64,000 bases of DNA. It comes from Streptomyces liliifuscus. GTDB lineage: Bacteria; Actinomycetota; Actinomycetes; Streptomycetales; Streptomycetaceae. This document shows positions 8,694-17,612 of the stretch, in pieces (the first letter of the stretch is position 1; each line of letters opens with the position of its first letter). The stretch lies in assembly GCF_016598615.1 (NCBI RefSeq), contig NZ_CP066831.1, positions 7,936,001-8,000,000 of the forward strand, in the 5' to 3' direction. The notes beneath the pieces are model-generated. The model had not been told where the DNA came from. It saw only the letters and a list, made by a program, of their open reading frames with translations, and searched no databases. Made by a program: the position numbers and the translations under genes.

Positions 8694-9197
8694 TCACGCA
8701 CGCCCGATGGGTGCCAGAACCGCATCCGTGAGCTTCGCAAGATCCTCCGGAGCGAGCTCCACCTCGAGCCCCCGCCGCCCCGCGGACACACAGAGGGTGG
8801 CGTGGGCCGAGGCCGACGCGTCCAGCACCGTACGCAGCCGCTTCCGCTGCCCGAGCGGCGAGATCCCCCCGCGCACGTACCCGCTGGAACGCTCCGCGGC
8901 GGCCGGATCGGCCATCGCGGCCCGCTTGCCGCCCACCGCCGAGGCCAGCGCCTTGAGGTCGAGCGAGCCGGCCACCGGCACGACGGCGACGGTGAGCTCC
9001 CCGTCGACGTCCGCGACCAGCGTCTTGAAGACCCGGTCGGGGGAGACACCCATCGCCTCGGCCGCCTCCTCCCCGTACGAGGGGTGCGAGGGGTCGTGCT
9101 CGTAGGCGTGGACCGTGAACTCGACGCCCGCCGCGGTGAGCGCCACGGTCGCGGGTGTCCCGCCCGACTGCTGCTGCTTCTTCGACTTCTTGGCCAC
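8694..9197 (-). CDS. ybaK: YbaK/EbsC-family aminoacyl-tRNA deacylase
   Basis: The product is 167 aa, the usual length of YbaK. The family removes mischarged amino acids (Cys from Cys-tRNA-Pro in the best-studied members). Family blocks are visible: TPATVALTAAGVEFTVHAYEH near the start, GVSPDRVFKTLVADVDG with the conserved lysine of the active site, KRAAMADPAAAERSSGYV, and GGISPLGQRKRL. A Lys/Ser/Gln-rich N-terminus (VAKKSKKQQQ) precedes the domain. The GTG at 9197 has GAAGGG about 8 nt upstream. It is followed by the bL37-like gene and preceded by a Lon-N-like gene, in one direction. Confidence 0.88.
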   Translation of the reverse strand: MAKKSKKQQQSGGTPATVALTAAGVEFTVHAYEHDPSHPSYGEEAAEAMGVSPDRVFKTLVADVDGELTVAVVPVAGSLDLKALASAVGGKRAAMADPAAAERSSGYVRGGISPLGQRKRLRTVLDASASAHATLCVSAGRRGLEVELAPEDLAKLTDAVLAPIGRA

Positions 9198-9262
9198 GCC
9201 CCGTGCCCTTCGCCCTCGCCGGTCCACTTGCCCTTGCCGGTCCGCGTCGGTTGAGATCCGCG

Positions 9263-10003
9263 TCAGTTGAGACTCGTCGGGCCCCGCGTCAGCTCCGACG
9301 CGGGCAACGACGGCAGGTTGCGGATGATCGCGGTCTCCGCCCGCAGCAGCGTCAGCTCCTCGCGGAGCCGGGACGCCGTGTCCGGCGCCTGGAGCAGCCG
9401 CTGCTTCGCCGGTACGTCGAGCATCGCCGCGGCCGCGACCAGGTACGAGACGACGGCCGGCTCGTCCGGCAGCTCGGCCCCGGTCGACAGGGACCGCTCC
9501 CGGGCCCCCGCGAGCCGCTTCTGATACTGCCTGAAGGCCCGCAGCACGCCCTCGGCCAGCGCGCCGGCCTCCTCGCCGGGGTCTTCCTCCAGCTCCTCCA
9601 GTTCGGCCGTCAGAAAGGCACCGGAGGCGTCCACGGAGAGCAGCCGCACCCGGGTCGTACCGGTGGCCAGCACCTCGAAGCTGCCGTCGGCCCGTTCCCG
9701 GATGGTCGCCGCGTCCGCGACGCAGCCCACCTCGTGGAAGGCCTTCGCCGGGTCGTCGCCGAAGCCCGCCGCGGGCCCGCGCTGGGGTACGGCGGTCTGG
9801 TCGGGCATACCGGGCGCGGTGGACGCGACCTCGTGGCCGTCGCGGATGGCGACGACGACGAACCGGCGCGGATCGTCCTCGGGGGTCTTCAGGAGCTCGC
9901 GCATCATCGCGCGATAGCGCTCCTCGAAGACGTTCAGGGGCAGTACGAGCCCGGGGAACAGCACCGAGTTCAGGGGGAAGAGGGGGAGCCGGACGGTGGT
10001 CAC
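9263..10003 (-). CDS. Lon N-terminal (LAN) domain protein
   Basis: The product is 246 aa and consists of a Lon-protease N-terminal substrate-binding domain only, with no ATPase or protease part. The typical start is present (LPLFPLNSVLFPGLVLPLNV), then FEERYRAMM and GCVADAATI. The C-terminal half is helical. The GTG at 10003 has no ribosome binding site but TAGGCT (10012-10017) ends 8 nt before it, so a leaderless transcript is possible; the upstream gene stops only 11 nt away, so readthrough is also likely. A peptide- or protein-binding role is inferred; the true substrate is unknown. Confidence 0.85.
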   Translation of the reverse strand: MTTVRLPLFPLNSVLFPGLVLPLNVFEERYRAMMRELLKTPEDDPRRFVVVAIRDGHEVASTAPGMPDQTAVPQRGPAAGFGDDPAKAFHEVGCVADAATIRERADGSFEVLATGTTRVRLLSVDASGAFLTAELEELEEDPGEEAGALAEGVLRAFRQYQKRLAGARERSLSTGAELPDEPAVVSYLVAAAAMLDVPAKQRLLQAPDTASRLREELTLLRAETAIIRNLPSLPASELTRGPTSLN

Positions 10004-10014
10004 GACGAGAAAGC

Positions 10015-11070
10015 CTAATGGTCACCGGAGGGCGCACGTCCGCCGTGCTCACTCCGTGGATACGGAAGATCCCCGTTGCGTAGTTTCAGGGGCATGCCCG
10101 AGGCCACCTCGATCCGTATTCCGTCGCGCAGTTCGAGGAACTGGCCGAGCGGGTCGTCCGAGACGCGGTCCCAGGGGAACGAGGTGGCGTACGGCCCGAT
10201 CCGGTGCAGCTCCGCCAGCGCGTCCTGCCAGCGTTCGAGGCGGATCAGCACGTAGGTGAGCAGGTTGCGGACCTCCGCGGGCCAGGGGTCGGCGGTCGCG
10301 TACTCCCCGGAGACGGCGATCGCCAGGTCGGCCGCCGCGTCGAGGCGTTCGCGCGGCACGGCCGCTCCACCGCCCTCGGTCAGATACGCGAAGGCGGCGC
10401 GCACCGGCAGGGCCTGGACGAGGGAGCCGGGCAGCGCGTCCTGCGCGGCCCGCTCGGCGAAGTCGAAGCACTCACGGTGCGAGCCGTACCAGGCCGCGGA
10501 CAGGTACTGGAGTGCGGCCACATGGCAGCCGTAGTGGTGCGGGGAGCGGCGTACGGCCTCGGTCCACAGCCGCTCGAACGCGGTGTGCGGGGTGTTCGTG
10601 CCCCGGGCGTGGTCGAGCGCGATGCGCCACGGCACCGGGTCGCGCGGGTCGCCCTCGGCGGCGGCGGTGATCAGCGGCCCGACCTGGCGCAGCAGTTCGG
10701 CGCGGGCCGGTGACTCCCAGCTCCGGCACACCGCGAGCTCGGCCTTGACCAGCAGGGCGTCCGGGTCGTGCGGGGCGTCGGTGCACCAGGCGTCGAACCA
10801 CTCCGTCCGGGAGCGCGCGAAGGCGGCCAGGCGTGTCGCGTACCGGTCGCGGTTCTCCCACTCGGCGGCCTCCCGGGTGGTGGACAGCAGCTTCGCGGCG
10901 GTTCCGTACTCGCCACGGCCCGCGGCGACGAGAGCCGGTCCGAGCCGCTCGTCGGGCGCGTCTAGCAGTACCTCGTCGTCGGCGGACAGACCGGCGGCGA
11001 GGCGCGAGGTGTTCCGTGCCATCCGTGCGGTACGGAGGAGCGCGCGCAGCAGTGCCATGGTGGTGCCCAT
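10015..11070 (-). CDS. Helical-repeat (TPR-like) protein of unknown function
   Basis: The product is about 351 aa from an ATG at 11070 (a second ATG at 11058 is equally possible; neither has a clear ribosome binding site). It is a mostly helical protein with repeated Ala/Leu/Trp/Arg-rich segments, for example ALLVKAELAVCRSWE, PWRIALDHARG, FERLWTEAVRRSPHHYG and LLTYVLIRLERWQDALAEL. This pattern suggests a TPR-like solenoid and recalls DUF4034-type proteins. No signal peptide or membrane segment is seen. It is the first gene of a row 10015, 9263, 8694, 8578 read leftwards. Confidence 0.7.
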   Translation of the reverse strand: MGTTMALLRALLRTARMARNTSRLAAGLSADDEVLLDAPDERLGPALVAAGRGEYGTAAKLLSTTREAAEWENRDRYATRLAAFARSRTEWFDAWCTDAPHDPDALLVKAELAVCRSWESPARAELLRQVGPLITAAAEGDPRDPVPWRIALDHARGTNTPHTAFERLWTEAVRRSPHHYGCHVAALQYLSAAWYGSHRECFDFAERAAQDALPGSLVQALPVRAAFAYLTEGGGAAVPRERLDAAADLAIAVSGEYATADPWPAEVRNLLTYVLIRLERWQDALAELHRIGPYATSFPWDRVSDDPLGQFLELRDGIRIEVASGMPLKLRNGDLPYPRSEHGGRAPSGDH

Positions 11071-11243
11071 TGAAAACCCGCAGGTCGGACGGGTGCCAGG
11101 GGGTACGCGGTGACGCTTTTGTAACCGTGGTTTGGTTGCGTGCGGAATGGTCAAGGCCGGGTAAAAGGTGACTGTTGTTCAGGTGTCCGGCGGCTGTGCG
11201 CGACCCGGGTGAGAGGCCTGCTCAGACCCTGCTCGGCCGTTGC

Positions 11244-12827
11244 TCATCCCCTGCGCAGCAGCCGTGTCGCGCCCGCCGCCACCGTCGTGGCGAGGATCCA
11301 GCCCAGCAGGATCACCGCCGCGGACAGCCACTGCCAGCCGCCGCGCAGCTGCCAGTAGCCGACCTGGCCGAGATCGATGACCGGGAGCAGCAGGTCCAGG
11401 GCGAACAGCGAGGGGTTCCACGGCGGATGTTCGCCGCGTTTGAGCGGCGGATGGTCGGCGTGTGCGAAGGCTATGGAGGTCGCCGCCCACAGCACGGCCA
11501 TCCACACGGCCGCCCGCCCCGGCCGGTATCCGTAGGCGACCGTCCAGTCCTGTGCGTACCCCCAGAGCTTGGCGGCGATCGGCAGATTCTCGCGGCGGTG
11601 GCGCTGCTTGGCGAGCAGCACCTCGCGGGCGTCCTCGTCCTCGCCGCCGTTGCGCAGCACGGTCGCCAGCCGCTCGTACGGCTCCGGGTTGTACTCCGGA
11701 GTCGCCGCGGCCACCCACTCCAGGCGCCGGGCCAGCGGGAACGGGCCGCGCGGTACGAGGTACTCGTACTGGAAGCCGCCCATCTGCAGCTGGCCCGCGC
11801 CCGGCCAGCTGGTCGCCTGGTCCATGAGGTTGACCACCTTCGCGCCGTTCAGCACGACCCGTCCGCGCTGTGGCCGCTCGCCGAGGAAGCGCAGCTCGGG
11901 CACCTGGACGCGGCGCAGCGAGACCTCCTCGCCGTCCCGCAGGATCAGGCGGGCCTGCTCGAAGTCGACCGCGTCCCCGAAGCGGCCGTCGTCGAGCCGG
12001 ATCCCGCCCTCGCACTCGAACCGCTGGACGCGGGTGCCGCGCGCCGGGGTGCGGCCGCTGGTGTGGAGGGGGTCACCGACGCTCGCCGGGGTCAGATACA
12101 GCGTCCGCTCGACGGTCAGCTGCGGTGCGTTCAGCGCGCGGCGGCTCCCGTACGGATTGGCGAGCCGGCTGCCGCGCAGGCTGAGCGAGACGCCGACCTT
12201 CGCGCCGCGCAGGCTCAGCTCGCCGTGCGACTCCAGCATCTCGGCCTGGAGGTCCTGCCCGACGGTCATCCCGTCGCCGGTGAGGGAGCGCCCGCGTCGG
12301 TCCCGGTAGACGATCGCCTGGTTGAGCAGCAGGTCCGTGCCGATGTGCGCGTCGGTGAGGCGTACGCCGTTGTGGAAGCGGCAGCGCGGCAGATGCAGAT
12401 CGCCCTCGGTGTGCACCCGGGCCGCCTCGAGACGCGGCACCGCGCAGTCCACCAGGCGCACGGTCGTGAACCGGGCCTCCGGCAGCAGGATCTCCTTCTC
12501 GAACCGGCAGCCCTTGATCTCGACGTACGGCTCGATCGTGCCGCCCGCGAGGTCGAGCACGTCGATGATCTGGACCCCGGTCAGCTTCAGGGAGGCGACG
12601 CGGCCGTCGAGCGCGGGCGGTCCGTCCAGCAGCAGCCAGGCCACTATCCGGGCCCGCACACAGCGCTCGGGACCCCATGGATGGCCGCCGTGCGGATCGT
12701 CGACGGTCGTGTCCCCGGCGCGCAGGTCGTACACGCTGCCGTTGCGGAACGCCTGCCACATCCCGGCTTCGGCGGCGGTCAGGTCATCGGGCAGTTCTCC
12801 GGCGCGGACGCCGGCCCCCTGGGTCAC
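11244..12827 (-). CDS. Membrane-anchored beta-helix-like protein of unknown function
   Basis: The product is 527 aa. Residues about 60-360 repeat a pattern of short strands (LKLTGVQIIDVLDLAGG, PYVEIKGCRFEKEI, LSLRGAKVGVSLSLRGS), suggesting a right-handed beta-helix of the pentapeptide-repeat kind. The C-terminal 130 residues hold two or three hydrophobic segments (AVWMAVLWAATSIAFAHA, LFALDLLLPVIDLG, LSAAVILLGWILATTVAAG), so it is membrane-bound. Homologues are often labelled membrane-associated oxidoreductase, but I see no cofactor motif. GGGAAG lies before the GTG at 12827. It is divergent from hisD. Confidence 0.75.
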   Translation of the reverse strand: MTQGAGVRAGELPDDLTAAEAGMWQAFRNGSVYDLRAGDTTVDDPHGGHPWGPERCVRARIVAWLLLDGPPALDGRVASLKLTGVQIIDVLDLAGGTIEPYVEIKGCRFEKEILLPEARFTTVRLVDCAVPRLEAARVHTEGDLHLPRCRFHNGVRLTDAHIGTDLLLNQAIVYRDRRGRSLTGDGMTVGQDLQAEMLESHGELSLRGAKVGVSLSLRGSRLANPYGSRRALNAPQLTVERTLYLTPASVGDPLHTSGRTPARGTRVQRFECEGGIRLDDGRFGDAVDFEQARLILRDGEEVSLRRVQVPELRFLGERPQRGRVVLNGAKVVNLMDQATSWPGAGQLQMGGFQYEYLVPRGPFPLARRLEWVAAATPEYNPEPYERLATVLRNGGEDEDAREVLLAKQRHRRENLPIAAKLWGYAQDWTVAYGYRPGRAAVWMAVLWAATSIAFAHADHPPLKRGEHPPWNPSLFALDLLLPVIDLGQVGYWQLRGGWQWLSAAVILLGWILATTVAAGATRLLRRG

Positions 12828-12980
12828 GGTCTTCCCTTTCTCCCCCGCTACTCGCGGGTTTCGTACAGTCGTTCCTGTGATGCCCGCTGGGTGACCGCCT
12901 GAACGCCAGTGGTGAAGGCGATCTTCCGGAACCCGCGCCAACAACGAAATCGGGCCACGTGCCCACCGGTGATCCGAGGC

Positions 12981-13001
12981 CTGTATCAGCGATTGATACA
13001 G
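12981..13001. promoter_or_regulatory. Perfect palindrome upstream of the his operon (putative operator)
   Basis: CTGTATCA-GCGAT-TGATACAG: two 8-bp arms match perfectly around a 5-nt spacer. It ends 38 nt before the hisD start and just upstream of the expected -35 position, with a -10-like GAGAAT at 13028-13033. It also lies in the divergent promoter region of the gene starting at 12827. The binding protein is unknown. Confidence 0.65.
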
Positions 13002-13039
13002 CCGTCCGGCGCCCGATCCCCGTCTGAGAGAATTGGTTC

Positions 13040-14362
13040 GTGATCTCCCGAATCGATCTGCGCGGCGACGCCCTCCCCGAGGGCTCCGCTCTGCGCGACC
13101 TGCTGCCCCGAGCCGACTTCGACGTTTCGGCCGCCCTGGAGAAGGTGCGGCCGATCTGCGAGGCCGTGCATCATCGGGGAGACGCGGCGCTGATCGACTA
13201 CGCGGAGAAGTTCGACGGCGTACGTCTGGAGTCCGTGCGCGTCCCGGCGGGGGCGCTCACCGACGCGCTGGAGCGGCTCGATCCGGCCGTCCGCGCGGCT
13301 CTGGAGGAGTCGATCCGCCGCGCCCGTATCGTCCACCGCGAGCAGCGCCGCACCACGCACACCACCCAGGTCGTGCCCGGCGGCTCCGTCACCGAGAAGT
13401 GGCTGCCGGTCGACCGGGTCGGGCTGTACGCGCCCGGCGGCAGGTCCGTCTACCCGTCGTCCGTGATCATGAACGTGGTCCCGGCGCAGGAGGCGGGCGT
13501 CGAGTCCATCGCCCTCGCCTCGCCCGCCCAGTCCGAGTTCGGCGGTCTGCCGCACCCGACGATCCTGGCCGCCTGCGCGCTGCTCGGGATCGACGAGGTG
13601 TACGCGGCGGGCGGCGCGACCGCCGTCGCGATGTTCGCGTACGGCACCGAGTCCTGCCCGCCCGCCAACATGGTCACCGGCCCGGGCAACATCTGGGTCG
13701 CCGCCGCCAAGCGCTACTTCGCGGGAAGGATCGGCATCGACGCCGAGGCCGGTCCGACCGAGATCGCGATCCTCGCCGACGAGAGCGCCGACCCGGCGCA
13801 CGTCGCGTCCGACCTGATCAGCCAGGCCGAGCACGACCCGCTGGCCGCCGCCGTCCTGGTCACCGACTCGGTCGCGCTGGCCGACGCGGTGGAGAAGGAG
13901 CTGGAGCCGCAGGTCGCGGCCACCAAGCACATCGAGGACCGGATCGTCCCGGCGCTGAGCGGCAGGCAGTCCGCGATCGTGCTGGTGGACGGCGTGGACG
14001 AGGGCCTGCGGGTCGTCAACGCCTACGGCGCCGAGCACCTGGAGATCCAGACCGCCGACGCGAGCGCGGTCGCGGACCGCGTACGCAACGCCGGTGCGAT
14101 CTTCGTCGGCCCCTGGGCGCCCGTCTCGCTCGGCGACTACGCGGCCGGCTCCAACCACGTCCTGCCGACCGGCGGCTGCGCCTGCCACTCCTCGGGTCTG
14201 TCGGTCCAGTCCTTCCTGCGCGGGATCCACATCGTCGACTACACGCGCGACGCCCTCGCAGAGGTGGCCCACCACGTGGTGGCGCTCGCCGAGGCCGAGG
14301 ACCTCCCCGCCCACGGTGCCGCCGTCAAGGCAAGGTTCGACTGGAAGGTGCCCAGCAAGTGA
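13040..14362 (+). CDS. hisD: Histidinol dehydrogenase
   Basis: This enzyme catalyses the last two steps of histidine synthesis, oxidising L-histidinol to L-histidine with NAD in the cytoplasm. The product is 440 aa, normal for HisD. Zinc and catalytic residues are visible: Gln262 and His265 in SQAEHDP, Glu332 and His333 in AEHLE, and Asp366 in GDYAAG; the GPGN block (215-218) is also present. It opens a tightly packed his operon. The GTG start has no ribosome binding site but GAGAAT ends 6 nt before it, suggesting a leaderless mRNA under the palindrome at 12981-13001. Confidence 0.97.
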   Translation: MISRIDLRGDALPEGSALRDLLPRADFDVSAALEKVRPICEAVHHRGDAALIDYAEKFDGVRLESVRVPAGALTDALERLDPAVRAALEESIRRARIVHREQRRTTHTTQVVPGGSVTEKWLPVDRVGLYAPGGRSVYPSSVIMNVVPAQEAGVESIALASPAQSEFGGLPHPTILAACALLGIDEVYAAGGATAVAMFAYGTESCPPANMVTGPGNIWVAAAKRYFAGRIGIDAEAGPTEIAILADESADPAHVASDLISQAEHDPLAAAVLVTDSVALADAVEKELEPQVAATKHIEDRIVPALSGRQSAIVLVDGVDEGLRVVNAYGAEHLEIQTADASAVADRVRNAGAIFVGPWAPVSLGDYAAGSNHVLPTGGCACHSSGLSVQSFLRGIHIVDYTRDALAEVAHHVVALAEAEDLPAHGAAVKARFDWKVPSK

Positions 14363-15474
14363 CCGGCATCGACGACCTCCCCGTACGTGACGAGCTGCGC
14401 GGCAAGTCCCCGTACGGCGCGCCCCAACTCGACGTCCCCGTACGGCTGAACACGAACGAGAACCCTTACCCGCTGCCCGAGCCGCTCGTCGAGCGGATCG
14501 CCGAGCGGGTGCGCGAGGCCGCGCGGAACCTCAACCGCTACCCCGACCGGGACGCGGTCGAGCTGCGCACGGAGCTGGCCAAGTACCTGACGAAGACCGG
14601 CAAGCACGCGGTCGGCCTCCAGAACGTGTGGGCGGCCAACGGTTCGAACGAGGTCATCCAGCAGCTGCTGCAGACCTTCGGCGGGCCCGGCCGCACGGCG
14701 ATCGGCTTCGAGCCCTCGTACTCGATGCACGGCCTGATCGCGCGCGGCACCGGCACGGGATGGATCTCCGGCCCTCGCAACGAGGACTTCACGATCGACC
14801 TCGCGGCAGCCGAGCAGGCGATCGCCGAGAACAAGCCCGACGTCGTCTTCATCACCACCCCCAACAACCCCACGGGCAACGCGGTTCCGCCCGAGACGGT
14901 CCTCGCGCTGTACGAGGCCGCGCAGGCGGCGAAGCCGTCGATGGTCGTGGTCGACGAGGCGTACATCGAGTTCAGCCACGGCGACTCGCTGCTGCCGCTG
15001 CTCGAAGATCGGCCGAATCTCGTCGTCTCGCGCACGATGTCGAAGGCGTTCGGCGCGGCCGGGCTGCGCCTCGGCTATCTCGCCGCGCACCCGGCGGTCG
15101 TGGACGCCGTCCAGCTCGTACGGCTGCCGTACCACCTGTCGGCCGTCACCCAGGCGACCGCGCTGGCCGCCCTGGAGCACACCGACACACTGCTCGGGTA
15201 CGTCGAGCAGCTGAAGACCGAGCGGGACCGGCTGGTCCTCGAACTGCGGGCGATCGGCTTCGAGGTGACCGAGTCGGACGCCAACTTCGTCCAGTTCGGG
15301 CGGTTCGACGGCGAGAACGGCTCCCACGAGGCCTGGCAGCGGATCCTCGACCGGGGCGTCCTGGTCCGGGACAACGGCGTACCCGGATGGCTGCGGGTCT
15401 CCGCCGGAACTCCCGCCGAAAACGACGCGTTCCTCGACGCGGTACGTGAGTTGAAGAAGGAGCAGAGCACATGA
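14359..15474 (+). CDS. hisC: Histidinol-phosphate aminotransferase
   Basis: This PLP enzyme converts imidazole acetol-phosphate to histidinol-phosphate using glutamate. The product is 371 aa, a class I/II fold. The PLP lysine is Lys229 in SRTMSKAFGAAGLRLGY. Other blocks are RLNTNENPYPLP near residue 30 and FITTPNNPTGN near residue 175. The GTG start overlaps the hisD stop by 4 nt (GTGA), so translation is probably coupled. Confidence 0.97.
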   Translation: MTGIDDLPVRDELRGKSPYGAPQLDVPVRLNTNENPYPLPEPLVERIAERVREAARNLNRYPDRDAVELRTELAKYLTKTGKHAVGLQNVWAANGSNEVIQQLLQTFGGPGRTAIGFEPSYSMHGLIARGTGTGWISGPRNEDFTIDLAAAEQAIAENKPDVVFITTPNNPTGNAVPPETVLALYEAAQAAKPSMVVVDEAYIEFSHGDSLLPLLEDRPNLVVSRTMSKAFGAAGLRLGYLAAHPAVVDAVQLVRLPYHLSAVTQATALAALEHTDTLLGYVEQLKTERDRLVLELRAIGFEVTESDANFVQFGRFDGENGSHEAWQRILDRGVLVRDNGVPGWLRVSAGTPAENDAFLDAVRELKKEQST

Positions 15475-16073
15475 GCCGCGATGGACGTGTTGGAAGAGTC
15501 GAGCGGGTGACCAAGGAGACGTCGGTCCTCGTCGAGATCGATCTCGACGGATCCGGCAAGGTCGATGTGTCGACAGGAGTCGGCTTCTACGACCACATGC
15601 TCGACCAGCTCGGCCGGCACGGTCTGTTCGACCTGACCGTGAAGACCGAGGGCGACCTGCACATCGACTCGCACCACACCATCGAGGACTCCGCCCTCGC
15701 GCTCGGCGCCGCCTTCAAGCAGGCGCTCGGCGACAAGGTGGGCATCTACCGCTTCGGCAACTGCACGGTCCCGCTGGACGAGTCGCTCGCCCAGGTGACC
15801 GTCGACCTCTCCGGCCGCCCCTACCTCGTGCACACCGAGCCCGAGAAGATGGCGCCGATGATCGGCGAGTACGACACGACGATGACCCGGCACATCTTCG
15901 AGTCCTTCGTCGCGCAGGCCCAGATCGCCCTGCACGTCCACGTGCCGTACGGGCGCAACGCGCACCACATCGTGGAGTGCCAGTTCAAGGCGCTCGCCCG
16001 GGCCCTGCGGTACGCCTCCGAGCGCGACCCGCGCGCCGCCGGAATCCTTCCCTCCACGAAGGGCGCGCTGTAA
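15471..16073 (+). CDS. hisB: Imidazoleglycerol-phosphate dehydratase
   Basis: The product is 200 aa and monofunctional, as in other actinobacteria; it lacks the N-terminal histidinol-phosphatase domain of the enterobacterial HisB. Manganese-binding histidine/glutamate clusters are clear: DHMLDQLGRHG, DSHHTIED and GRNAHHIVECQFK. The ATG overlaps the hisC stop by 4 nt (ATGA). Confidence 0.97.
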   Translation: MSRDGRVGRVERVTKETSVLVEIDLDGSGKVDVSTGVGFYDHMLDQLGRHGLFDLTVKTEGDLHIDSHHTIEDSALALGAAFKQALGDKVGIYRFGNCTVPLDESLAQVTVDLSGRPYLVHTEPEKMAPMIGEYDTTMTRHIFESFVAQAQIALHVHVPYGRNAHHIVECQFKALARALRYASERDPRAAGILPSTKGAL

Positions 16074-16077
16074 AGCC

Positions 16078-16242
16078 ATGACAGGCCTCAACACCATCCT
16101 CATCGTCGTCGGGCTCTTCCTGCTCGGCGGCGTCTACTCCTTCATCAAGCAGCAGATGCCGAAGGGCCTCATCGTGCTGCTGTCGATCGGTGCCGGCATG
16201 TGCCTTGTTGCGGGCGTCCTGAGGCTGGAGGTGTGGAATTGA
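16078..16242 (+). CDS. Small membrane protein of the his operon, 54 aa
   Basis: The gene starts 4 nt after hisB and overlaps the hisH start by 4 nt, so it is a full member of the operon. The product has two hydrophobic segments, LNTILIVVGLFLLGGVYSF (residues 3-21) and GLIVLLSIGAGMCLVAGVL (31-49), joined by a short basic turn (IKQQMPK). That predicts a two-helix hairpin in the membrane. It resembles a small conserved Streptomyces protein at this place. Its role is unknown. Confidence 0.8.
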   Translation: MTGLNTILIVVGLFLLGGVYSFIKQQMPKGLIVLLSIGAGMCLVAGVLRLEVWN

Positions 16243-16883
16243 GCTCCCCTTCCAAACGCGTAGTCGTCTTTGACTACGGCTTCGGGAACGTGCGCTCGGC
16301 GGAACGCGCCCTCGCGCGCGCGGGTGCCGACGTCGAGATAACGCGTGACTTCGACAAGGCCATGAACGCGGACGGCCTGCTGGTGCCCGGCGTGGGCGCC
16401 TTCGCCGCCTGCATGAAGGGGCTGAAGGAGGCGCGCGGCGACTGGATCGTCGGCCGTCGCCTCGCGGGCGGCCGGCCGGTCATGGGCATCTGCGTCGGTA
16501 TGCAGATCCTCTTCGCGCGCGGCATCGAGCACGGCGTCGAGACCGAGGGCCTCGACGAGTGGCCCGGCTCGGTCGAGCCGCTGCAGGCCGACATCGTGCC
16601 CCACATGGGCTGGAACACCGTCGAGACCCCGGCGGGCTCCCAGCTCTTCGCCGGCCTGGACACGGACGCGCGCTTCTACTTCGTGCACTCGTACGCCGTC
16701 CACGACTGGAACCTCGAAGTCGCCAACCCGGCGATGCGCGCCCCGCTCGTCACCTGGTCGACGCACGGCAAGCCCTTCGTCGCGGCCGTCGAGAACGGCG
16801 CTCTGTGGGCCACGCAGTTCCACCCCGAGAAGTCCGGCGACGCCGGAGCGCAGCTGCTCACCAACTGGATCGGAACCCTGTAG
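16239..16883 (+). CDS. hisH: Imidazole glycerol phosphate synthase subunit HisH (glutamine amidotransferase)
   Basis: HisH releases ammonia from glutamine and passes it to HisF. The class I amidotransferase triad is complete: Cys85 in GICVGMQIL, and His195 and Glu197 in QFHPEKSG. The product is 214 aa. The start is a judgement: TTG at 16239 has GGAGG 8 nt upstream and overlaps the preceding stop as TTGA, while GTG at 16233 is only 2 nt from the same site. Both are in frame and differ by two residues. Confidence 0.95.
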   Translation: MSSPSKRVVVFDYGFGNVRSAERALARAGADVEITRDFDKAMNADGLLVPGVGAFAACMKGLKEARGDWIVGRRLAGGRPVMGICVGMQILFARGIEHGVETEGLDEWPGSVEPLQADIVPHMGWNTVETPAGSQLFAGLDTDARFYFVHSYAVHDWNLEVANPAMRAPLVTWSTHGKPFVAAVENGALWATQFHPEKSGDAGAQLLTNWIGTL

Positions 16884-16886
16884 ACC

Positions 16887-17612
16887 ATGGCCAAGCTCGA
16901 ACTCCTTCCCGCCGTCGACGTCCGTGACGGCCAGGCGGTCCGCCTCGTGCACGGCGAGTCCGGTACGGAGACCTCGTACGGCTCTCCTCTGGAGGCGGCG
17001 CTCGCCTGGCAGCGGGCGGGTGCCGAGTGGCTGCATCTCGTGGACCTGGACGCCGCGTTCGGCACGGGGGACAACCGCGCGCTGATCGGCGAGGTCACCA
17101 AGGCGATGGACATCAAGGTGGAGCTGTCCGGCGGCATCCGCGACGACGCCACGCTCGCCGCGGCCCTCGCCACCGGCTGCACCCGGGTGAACCTCGGCAC
17201 GGCGGCCCTGGAGACCCCCGAGTGGGTCGCCAAGGTCATCGCCGAGCACGGCGACAAGATCGCGGTCGGTCTCGACGTACGAGGTACTACCCTGCGCGGC
17301 CGCGGCTGGACCCGCGACGGCGGCGACCTCTACGAGACGCTGGAGCGGCTCAACAAGGAGGGCTGCGCGCGGTACGTCGTCACGGACATCGCGAAGGACG
17401 GCACGCTCCAGGGCCCGAACCTGGAGCTGCTGAAGAACGTGTGCGCGGCGACCGACCGCCCGGTGGTGGCGTCCGGCGGCGTCTCGTCGCTGGACGACCT
17501 GCGTGCCATCGCCGAGCTCGTGCCGCTCGGTGTCGAGGGCTCGATCGTCGGCAAGGCCCTGTACGCGAAGGCGTTCACCCTGGAAGAGGCCCTGGAGGCG
17601 GTGGCCAAGTGA
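16887..17612 (+). CDS. priA: PriA, bifunctional phosphoribosyl isomerase A (HisA/TrpF)
   Basis: This (beta/alpha)8 barrel isomerises ProFAR in histidine synthesis and, in Streptomyces and mycobacteria, also phosphoribosyl anthranilate in tryptophan synthesis. The product is 241 aa. The general acid/base pair is Asp11 (PAVDVRDGQAVRL) and Asp130 (VGLDVRG), with phosphate-binding glycines in LSGGIRDDA and VVASGGVSS. The absence of trpF from the trp genes in the window fits the dual role. It starts 3 nt after hisH. Confidence 0.96.
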   Translation: MAKLELLPAVDVRDGQAVRLVHGESGTETSYGSPLEAALAWQRAGAEWLHLVDLDAAFGTGDNRALIGEVTKAMDIKVELSGGIRDDATLAAALATGCTRVNLGTAALETPEWVAKVIAEHGDKIAVGLDVRGTTLRGRGWTRDGGDLYETLERLNKEGCARYVVTDIAKDGTLQGPNLELLKNVCAATDRPVVASGGVSSLDDLRAIAELVPLGVEGSIVGKALYAKAFTLEEALEAVAK

